Source: Thecaphora thlaspeos (Eukaryota > Basidiomycota > Ustilaginomycetes > Urocystidales > Glomosporiaceae). From it: a stretch of DNA of 64,000 nucleotides. Position numbers and translations under genes: made by a program. The notes below the pieces were generated by a model that was not told the origin of the DNA, searched no databases, and was given only the letters and a program-made list of their open reading frames with translations. The DNA lies in NCBI GenBank assembly GCA_900291925.1, contig UWYS01000008.1, positions 248,001 through 312,000 of the forward strand, read 5' to 3'. Positions 56,001-64,000 of this stretch are shown here, one piece after another. The number at the start of each line of letters is the position of its first letter. Position 1 is the first letter of the stretch.

Positions 56001-58207
56001 CCGCTCAGCAGCGGCGAGGGCTGCGATGGCGATCGTGCCGAGTTTGAGAGGCCGGGACTCAGGTTGCGAGCGTAGCCCGAAGAGTGACCGGACGAGCTGG
56101 CGCCACCGGGCGAGGATGCTCCATCGCGGTCCGCCGCACCACGCCACCCGTCGTTCGGAACCTGGAGGGGGGCCGGGCTGTAGCCAGGCCGCGCAAGGAT
56201 GCGCCTCTCTGCAGCCGTCGGCGGCAAGCCCGTCAGGCTTCCCGCCTGAGCCGAATCATGGATGCTCGTCGCTGCTCGCGACGAATGGCTGTTGGCCGAG
56301 ACAAAGTCGTTCACCGATGTGCTGGGACTCACGCCCGGGCTGGCGACGTCGGCCGTCAGTCCCGCCGGAGAGTTGCGGCGGCTGCTCAGCAGAGAGGCCG
56401 GTATCGGCGTCGGCTTGCCTTTGGTAGCTTTGGCGACCTGGGCGATCTCAACAGTCTCTTCATCGTCGTCGTCATCATCCCTAGCCGTTCCCGGTGTCGT
56501 GCGGCGCACAAACCCTTCGTCAGGCTCCCCGCCGTCCCAGTCCCGTGCTGTGCCGCTTTTGCTGCTGCTGCTGCTGCTGCTGCTGCTACCGGCGAGGGCA
56601 CGGACTGCAACCGGAGCTTGCCTAGAGGGCGAAGCGAGCTGCGCAGATCTCGCCTGTTGCGATCGACCGGTGCCCTGGATCCCCAGGCCACCGAATCGGG
56701 ATGAAAGTTGGTCTGTCGAGGAGGAAGCGGTGATCGTTTGCGTCTTGATGGCCGCCGAGGCCTTCTGCTGAGGAACGCCCTCCGGCTCGGCGGCGGGCAG
56801 CGAACTGAGCAGTGAGGAGGCCCAGTCGTCGTCAGCCTTGAGGTCGGGAAGCTGCGGGCTTTTCTCAAAGACCGGCGAGAACTCGGCGCCCTCGGTGAAG
56901 ACGCCTTGCGGGCTGAAATCCCACGCCTGCTCGAGGACGCTGCTGTACGATGTGCTGGCAACAGAGGCTCGATTGTGCTGCTGCTGCGGCGACGAAGACG
57001 AAGACAGCTGCGAGGCAGTTTGTGCAAAGTCGAGGTCTGCCCGGCCCTCCTGCCTCAGCTGCCCGTGAATCTCGTTGTGGGTCAAGACGGGATTGCGGCC
57101 GTTTTCGACCTTCTTGCGCAGATAGTGCTCGTTCCTCTCCTGTATGCACTCGGCGGCTGCAGCCAGATTATCCCTCAACGTGTCGGCGTCCATGCCGTGA
57201 GAGCTGAGCACCTGCGCCCACGAACTCGGCAGCCCTGTGTAGCCCTGCGGCCCGACGTCGACGTGCACATTGTGCGAGACGTCGTAGGGCAGGCCGATCC
57301 GAGCGTCGGCCTCGTCCTTTGGTTCTTCGTCGGCGAGCCCAGCATAGGCCCGCGCCTGCTGGCCGTCATCCTCGGATCATGCTGCTGCCGGCGCCGTCTT
57401 TGCTTGCTGAGCGGCCTTCTGGAAGAAGCCCAAGCCCAACCCTGCCCCTGCCCCTGATCCCAATCCTGACCCGGACCCTGTTCCTGATGCAGACGTAGGC
57501 CCGACACCTGCTCCGGCGGTAGGCCCCTTCCCAGCGCCTCCGTCCCGCGCCGTCACGGGACGCCGCAGTGCGGCCGCTGAGGCCTTGCCTAGCTTCTTCA
57601 GCCCGGCGCTGACGGTGGCAGAGGTGGCAGAGGCGCCGAATCGGATCGACTGGAGTGTCTTTGGCGTATCCGGAGCCGTCAGGTGCGTGCTGGGAGCAGC
57701 CGCGGCCGCGTGCGGACCATCGCTGTCGGCGCTATGCAGACTGCTGCCGTTGTTGTAGGACCCTCTCGAGCGATGGCGCGACTGCACCTCAGCCTGCGAG
57801 CGCCAGCTCAACTGCGATCCGGCGGCGCCAAAGTCGTATGCGCCGTCGCGGGCCTCCGGGGGTAGCTCGGGCAAATCTCTGTGCACGTTAAGCCCTGGTA
57901 GCGGTACCGATGCCGGTGTCGCTTGGTGTGGCCGCAAGGTATCGGAGCTGGTCGTCAGCTGATGATAGCGCTCTTCTGGGCTTAAGTAGCGCTGCCTCTC
58001 ATACGGGTCCAGCCTTCGCAGGTAGGGAGTTTCACCGGCGGCTTGCTCCGGCCTTGACCATTCCTGCACAGACCCCTCGCGGCGGCCGGAGCCGCACCGT
58101 TGGTCGATCGAGGTGGTGCTCGAGTTGTGCCAGCGCAGCTTGGAGAGCCTGAGGGCGTTTCCCGACTTTGGCGTCCTCTCGCCTTCTTTTGCGGCCGAGC
58201 TGAGCAT
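52676..58207 (-). CDS. PAK-family protein kinase with CRIB domain; in-frame UGA near residue 277, atypical DFG
   Basis: The frame from ATG 58207 runs through a single TGA (57377-57379) to the donor ATG|GTGAGC at 53036. An exon at 52676-52894 adds SEFLSSPCEHSEIVKLLREA and an acidic/His-rich tail. Total 1797 codons including both stops. After the TGA comes a CRIB/PBD (about residues 300-350: IGLPYDVSHNVHVDVG, GYTGLPSSWAQVL), the Cdc42/Rac-binding region of PAKs. About 1100 disordered residues follow, then the kinase domain (about 1470-1720): GDGESGPVYAATK, VAIKVV, IIHRDVRSDNIML, ISDFTHASQLG, GTPYWMAPEV. HRDVRSDN has Arg where PAKs have Lys, and DFG is DFT. The first ATG after the TGA lies inside the CRIB, so a downstream start would lose GTPase binding. 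PAK kinases act at the cell cortex in polarity and mating signalling. Which PAK this is remains open; no PH domain was seen. Confidence 0.78.
52985..53025 (+). repeat. (CT)n microsatellite inside the kinase intron
   Basis: A pure CT run of about 40 bases just after the GTGAGC donor of the last kinase intron; on the gene's strand it is an AG run. Confidence 0.95.
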
Positions 58208-59922
58208 GTGGGCGGCCTCGCAGCGGACCGATCGAGGCGGCCGAACGTAGGAGCGGAGCCGTGCTTGCGCCTATGCCTGTGCGGAGGTGGGAGGGCGGGA
58301 GGGAGCAAGGGGGACGTCTCGGGGTCGTTCGTGTACACTTGCAATCGAGCAATGGTGAGGTCGAGGTGGTGATGGGGGCGACGGCAGCGGGGGGCGGTGG
58401 CGTCGGCGGTGGTGATTTAAGCTCGAATTCCAGGGCCTAGGTCTTGGATGATGAGTGATAGGGGCGAGCAGGTTGATGAGATATGGGATAGCCGACCTCG
58501 CCGCATCTAAAGAGGGAGAAGAAGGTCCGGGCGAAACGAGCCAGCAAGGGGAGAGACAGATGCGGTGTCCAGCCGATTCGAGCCCACTACTAAAGACTGC
58601 CTCTGCAGAGTACTGCTCTCCTGCTGAGACGAGCCGCCGTGCCCAGAAGTCCAGCAACAACGCGGAAGGGCCGAGAGGGGTGGGGGTCGGAGGCTTGCTG
58701 CGTCGAAGCAAGATCAAGACCTGCTACGGGCTGGGCGTGCCTCAAACCTGTGTGATAATATAGAGTCAAGAGAATAGTAAGCATTCCAACACCTCAAGAC
58801 TCGGTTCGGTGGCCGTCTGGACGCAGTCGTCGTGGGGCGGGCGGGTGGAGAGACAAGATTGGCGATGCCTGTGGGCAGCGCGGAGAATCTGAGGGTATGT
58901 CGAGGATTCAAGGTCGGGCTGACCGGAAAGCAGCAGCTGTTGGACGCGTCTAGGGGGGTCCATCCCCCGGCGTGGGGTGGAAGTCAAGGTGCGGTGTGGT
59001 GGCGTGCGGTGATGCTGGAGACGGCGCTGCGATGGTGGTGTCTGGTCTCTTGATGGCGACGGTCTCGGGACTGGGATTTCGAGCTATCCGCGAGAGGGGG
59101 CAGGCACGATCTGTTCCGCAGGCGGAGGGGAGAGCGCATGTCAGGCGATGCAGGAAACGGCCACACGCCCACACGGGCCCGAGGGCCAGAGAGCCAGAGA
59201 GCCAGAGAACCAGAGAGCGAGGCGGTTGCAGCCAAAACGTGAATATCTGCAGGCGCTTCGCAGACGGGGCAGGAAAAGAAAATAAGAAAATAAGAAAAAA
59301 TCGAGCACACGCACGCAAGCACGCACACCGACTCTCTCTTGACGTTCTCGACCCCCGGGGCACGCCGCGAGACAAGACCAACCCTCACCCTTCGCCTCGC
59401 CGCACCGAACAGACCCACGACCCCGAGCGCGTCATCCGCCGGCCTCGTGCCATCGCGAGCGTGGGGAGGGGCAAGAGACCACGCCCGACAAAGACCCGCC
59501 TCCGGACCTGCCTCCATCCCGACCATCCGAGATGCCACAACAATAATTGGCCGTGCCTATTCCGCCTGTCCTCCTTGGTCCGGCGTCGTCGACGTGCTCT
59601 GAGCGACGTCTGGAGAGGTATGCGTGCAACCATGACGGCTCGTGGCCTCTCGCTCGCCGCAAGCTGGAGCCGGCTTTGCAATCGAGCCAGCAGAGACGAA
59701 GCGTCTGACAAGATGGGACGAGAAGTAGAGAGAGTGCACCATTCAAGAAATTGGGGATGAAGCAGAAGATGATGGTGGTTCAGAGACTACTCCGAGACAG
59801 CACCTGCGCCGGCCCGACGCGAACAAACAAACGATCAAAGGGACAGACGAACAAATACAGGAGAGTCGACCAGAGAACTAAGGATCCTCTGAGGCCACGG
59901 CCGCCCCGTCGCATCTGACCCT
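58208..59922. other. Intergenic region between the PAK-type kinase and the TCO89-like gene
   Basis: 1.7 kb. The plus-strand frame at 58972-59760 has no domain and Arg-rich shadow-like composition. Promoter of the kinase and 3' flank of the TCO89-like gene. A tandem AGAGAGCC-type run lies near 59180-59220. Confidence 0.5.
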
Positions 59923-62900
59923 TCAGGAGGCCTCAGTCAACGCAGCCAGTCCGCCCCTGGCCAATCCACCGCTCCAGACCCTCTTGAGGCTCCGCACGGG
60001 ATGCTCGGCCGCGTCGACCAGGTGCGCCAGCTGCCCCGCCAGATGGCTGTGCAGCTGCGCTCCCTGTCCCCCTCCGCCAGCCGTCTGCCTCTGGAGGTGC
60101 TGTTGGCGCAGCGATGTGGAAGACGCGTCCGACGTCTGCCGCCGCGCAAAGCCCGGCCGCTCAAACATCCCGCCGGATCCAGCTCGAAGTCCGCCGGGGC
60201 TGGTAGGCGCCGTCTTGCGGCGGCGGCCGCCCCACCGACTTCCCGGGAGGCTGAGGGCGGGCGACGAGGGCGTGTTGACGGACGCCTGGGGTATCAGGCC
60301 CCACTTGCCCGACGAGCGAGCCATGCGCTCGAGCGACTCGCGCATCGGATCGGCGTACCGTCGCGTCACTACGTGCGCGCGGTGCGTGGAGACGGCATGG
60401 CTCGTCATCGCTACTGCCCGGATCAGCGCTGGATCGACGAATTTGACCGCCGCGGGGGGTGCTGCGGTGCCACTGGCGGCGTCAACGGGGCCGAAGATGT
60501 CGCCGCCCTCCTGTAGCGCCGGGATGTCGGAGGGGTCGAGCGGGAAGGCGGAGGGAGACGTAGTGGTGAGGCCGTGGATCAGATGGAGCGGTGTCGAGTT
60601 TGGCCCAGTGACCGACGTCCCCGTATCGTGAGGTCCAATGCCAAACTCAGACTCGGCGTTGCGCGACGGGTGCCGCATCGACCGCGAACCCAGACCTGCG
60701 GCGTTGGCCAGCGCCGGTGCCCAGCTCGATTCAAAGTCGTCCATGTCGAGGCTCGGGCCCAGCAGCGCGTCCGAGAGCTCACTCTTCTCGATCGGCGGTC
60801 CGCCCAGCCCGCTCGGCATCACGTAGCGGTACACGCTCCGGTGGGCGAAGCCGCCCTCCTCCCTGCTTTCGTGCGGCCGCGAAAACTGGCGCGAAAAGAC
60901 CGACTCGTACGTCACCGGCAAGGGCTGTGGCGCCTCACCTGCCGCCTGGTCCTTGGCAAAGTTGGAGATGACCGGCTTGTTGTACTTCTCAAGTCGCGGG
61001 TTGGAGCTCTGGCGCAGACCGCCGGCGAGGAAGCCACTGGCGCTTGCCCCTCGTAGTGCGTTGGCGGCCGAGTGCTCGTCGATCGAGTCGCGTGCCAGGC
61101 GCAGCTTTGCCGCCAGCCGGGCCGCGTCGGCCGCCGTCAGGCTCTGCGTGCTCGTGGTGCGGCGGCGATCGGGCGAGAGGACGCCCGATGACTCGGTACT
61201 AACGTTGCCGTCGGTGGCGAGGCCGGTGATCGAGCCGTGAGGGCCGCGACGGGCCGTAACCGAATTGAAGTCGTTGGCGCCGCGGCTCGCCGTCGTCGGG
61301 GCGATATTGCCAATCGATGGCGATGGCGAGGGGAGGGTGATGCCGGAGCCGTTCATCGAGCTCATACTCCCCTTCCCCCGGGCCTGTGACTTGGCAGAGG
61401 CGGACTCGGTCATCCGCGAAAGGCCGTCGGGGAACATCTCGTCGAGCCCGACTGGTTCGCTCGCGCTTGGAGGCAGACCGCCCCGATGTCCTAGAGCTCG
61501 CGATGGACCGACAGCGTCTCCACGATCCTCGTGTCGAGCGCCCAGCGCACCGGCCAGCGCGTTGTGCGTGTCGAGCTTGGGCGGCACGATGCCTTGGTTT
61601 TCGCGCGGATAGAGCATGTGCAAGTTGGACAGCACCGACGTCCGAGAGCGCAGCGAGCCGGGAGACGACGTCATCGGCATTGAGCTTCGAAGGGTGCGGT
61701 TCGACGCGGTCGAGGGGACGCGTCTGTGGGATGTCGCGGGTCCCGCCTCGGCAGGGGTCGCCGACGTTTCGGCCTCCAGCATAGTCGATGTGCTCTCGGA
61801 ACGGACGCGTCGAGAACGCGCCTCGTCGGACGGCAAGAGCGAAGGATCTTCGCGCTCTTCGGTGGCGGTAGACCGGATGTCGTCGACGTCGAGCCGAAGT
61901 TTGTCCGTCCGGCGAGCGGGCGTCGAAGGCGACTTTGGCCCTTGCGACAAGATATGCGGCGCTGGTACTTTGTGGTCCGACGACTGGCTCCAAGAGCATT
62001 TGTGCTCTGCGTCCTCACTGCAGTCGCGCAACGTCCTTGCCGTGTCTCCGCAGTGAAGCGGTGGCGGTCGCACCTGCGTGGCGACGTGGCGGTGATCGTC
62101 GCGGATGCTCTGGCCGCCTTTTGCTACCGTCAGACCCGCTTCTTCAGCCAAGCCTTGCCCGTTGCCGTGCTGCGATCCGGTCGCAGCGACCTGCGCCACA
62201 TCTTCGCCGGGAGGCGCGGCCGCCTCGCTCAGCACGCTGGCCTGCATCGGCTTCGGTTCCTCCGCCATCTGGGTGGCGCTGAATCTTGGCGTCTCTGAGC
62301 CCTGCCCGGACGTCGTCCTGGCCATGTCAGTCCGCTGCGGCTGCGGCTGCTGCTCCTTGTTGCTGCCCGCGCTCTTCTCCGCGGCCTTTCGCTCATTGTC
62401 GGCATCGTGCTGCGGACGCTGCTGCTGAGGGGCGTGGCGCTTCTTGAAGCCAAGCACCAGCCCTTCGTCCACTTGGCTGGTCGAGGGGCTCGCCTCGATG
62501 CTGTCGATAGATGTGCCCGCTGCGCTAGCGCTGGTCCAGCCTTGGTCAGATTCCTGCTCGATGGGCCTCTGCCTGCTGTGCTCCTTGCGTCGGCCGGCCC
62601 GCTCGTCGTTGGCCATAGCGAGCTGCGTACTAGATTTTGACCTCTTGGCGCTCGATAGATTGGAGCTGCTGCCGCCGCGGTGGAGGCGGTCACTCGACTT
62701 GTTGTGCCGCGCTGCCCTCTCAAGCGCCTTGAGGCCGTCAACGCTCTTTCGCCTCGACCCAAATTCCGGCGCCCTATCTCGAGCAGCGTTGTCGCCGTCG
62801 CCTGAGTTGGTGGACATCATCAGGTTAGGGTCGAATCTAAGCAGGGAGCAGGTGGAGCACATGCGAAGGGAAGATGAATGTCGACTCGCTGAGCCCCCTT

Positions 62901-63073
62901 GCGCTCTGCTCGAAGTTGCTGAAAAAGGCCGGGAAGAGAGCGAGGGAATTGGAAACGTACCTGCCGCGAACACCGTTCTGCTTGCCTACAGCCGGTCTTC
63001 TACCACCGTGGTCGGATCCCGCACCAGAGCTGCCGGCGCGATGCAGGCTGCGAGATCTTGAGGTGGCTGTCAT
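59923..63073 (-). CDS. Large disordered protein, candidate TORC1 subunit (TCO89-like)
   Basis: Two exons (62961-63073, 59923-62836) give 1008 residues; the intron is GTACGT...CTTAG. The start MTATSRSRSLHRAGSS at 63073 is supported by the splice (GVRG|RFDPNLMM). Nearly the whole protein is low-complexity Ser/Ala/Pro. Possible landmarks are RRKSVDGLKALERAARHN, SDRLHRGGSSSNLSSAKRS, DQGWTSASAAGTS, LDEMFPDGLSRMTESASAKS, TAADAARLAAKLRLARDSID, YESVFSRQFSRPHE, and RYADPMRESLERM near the end. The KS-DGL / SS-NLS / W-SASA order resembles fungal TCO89 proteins, which help TORC1 respond to nutrients at the vacuole, but the similarity is weak and from memory. If it is not TCO89, it is an unassigned phospho-regulated scaffold: many RRxS and SP sites are visible. 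Confidence 0.62.
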
Positions 63074-63600
63074 CTTGCTGGCTTGGCCGGAGGTATGCGA
63101 CGATGCCGTGGCAGAGTAGCCCGAAAGACGAGACGAGGTATCTCTGGTCGTTCTGATCGGCTCGGTGGAGCAAATGTGACCGTAGTGGACGATGTCTACA
63201 GGTAGGCTTCGTGCAGGTCGAGGGGGAGATAGGTCTGAGACGGTGTGTGCGGTTTGCCCCTCGAGCGAGGAAGGCCGAGTGTTCAGACGGCCTATTAGGA
63301 TGGCCGGATGGATGGGCGCGGCGGTAGAGGCTCCAGGCGGGTTTGTAACTGTGCGGAAGGCGGAAAGGACAATGCAGAAGACGAGATGGCCGGAAGAGAA
63401 AGCTGGCAATGTCGAAAGGTCGACAGGGCTCTGCCGGGTCGAGGTGGGATGAGTTCACAGCGGTAAGACTTCCGTCGGTCCAGCTACGAATGGAGCAGCT
63501 CGGTATGGTCTTGTGGGGCTGAGTAGGGACCTAGGCTGCGCCGACTGCGGATCCGAAGCGCCGCCGCCGTGCCGTGGTCGAAAGGCGGGATGAGTGTGTA

Positions 63601-63644
<44 letters not shown>

Positions 63645-64000
63645 GAAGAGAGAAGGCGTGCCGTGACTGCTTGCCTGACAACCGGATCGACGAGGGGCAG
63701 CGAGGTTCACCAACTACCTAACTGCGTGGCGGCGTGGTGGGAGGAGGGCTAGGGAGAAAAGGGGCGTTGGCAGCCAGGCGGGGCACTCTGGGTGACAAAC
63801 GCGCGACGGTTCCTGCCACGGTTGGTGTCGACGATAAGAGGAGAGAGCCAAGCTGCATGCCGTGAGACGTTGCAGCAAGCCAAGGCGGAAAAGAGAGGCC
63901 GCCGCCCCGCCTGGCCCCGCCCCACCTGACCTGGCCTGGCCTGGTCTGGTCTGGCCTGGGGCCTCTGCCTTGCTTTCTGGCCCGCCCGCCCGCCCGCTCG
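63074..64000. other. Upstream region of the TCO89-like gene, to window end
   Basis: No supported gene. It contains a TG/AG compound microsatellite and, at the very end, CTGGY repeats and GCCC runs. Confidence 0.5.
63597..63643 (+). repeat. Compound (TG)n(AG)n microsatellite
   Basis: A TG run directly followed by an AG run, about 530 bases upstream of the TCO89-like start codon. Confidence 0.95.

Overview
The window looks like nuclear DNA of a GC-rich basidiomycete fungus, most likely a smut-related lineage (Ustilaginomycotina). The evidence is dense protein-coding genes, short introns of about 60-160 bases that nearly all start GTGAGY/GTAAGT/GTACGT and end CAG/TAG, strong C/G preference at third codon positions, long glutamine- and serine-rich disordered tracts, and fungal housekeeping genes. 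There are no bacterial operons and no CRISPR arrays. I recognised no tRNA or rRNA gene by eye. The species call is inference.

Layout, left to right: APC1 (minus, cut by the window edge); a nine-exon UBA/zinc-finger/UBX protein (minus); DML1/Misato (plus), divergent from it; a fused allantoicase/ureidoglycolate lyase (minus) converging on DML1; a small secreted double-psi beta-barrel protein (minus); TAF12 with a huge polyQ N-terminus (minus); an unrecognised, probably mitochondrial protein (minus), divergent from the haem-synthesis gene HEM13 (plus); a NIPA-type magnesium transporter gene that has lost its middle (minus); and a two-finger C2H2 transcription factor (minus).

From about 27.9 to 33.0 kb the sequence changes sharply. 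CpG almost disappears, TpG/CpA dominates, and the only recognisable protein is a decayed pogo/CENP-B-type transposase. This is a relic transposon island, probably eroded by cytosine methylation and deamination or a RIP-like process. The next block holds a DEF1-like CUE protein (minus), a Rok1/Msg5-like MAP-kinase phosphatase with a rhodanese-like region (plus), dephospho-CoA kinase (minus), a Cid1-family nucleotidyltransferase (minus), a CRIB-containing PAK kinase with an atypical DFG motif and an in-frame UGA (minus), and a TCO89-like TORC1 candidate (minus). The genes are mostly independent housekeeping or signalling units. Apart from the fused purine-catabolism enzyme I see no pathway cluster.

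The items most worth a second look are the CpG-depleted island with its pogo relic, the allantoicase-ureidoglycolate lyase fusion, the in-frame TAA at an exon junction of the gene at 16.4-18.7 kb, the in-frame UGA and DFT motif of the PAK kinase, the internally deleted NIPA gene, and the coding-like but start-less frames upstream of the nucleotidyltransferase. Exon boundaries were derived by hand from splice signals and frame continuity; every spliced total I give is a multiple of three.
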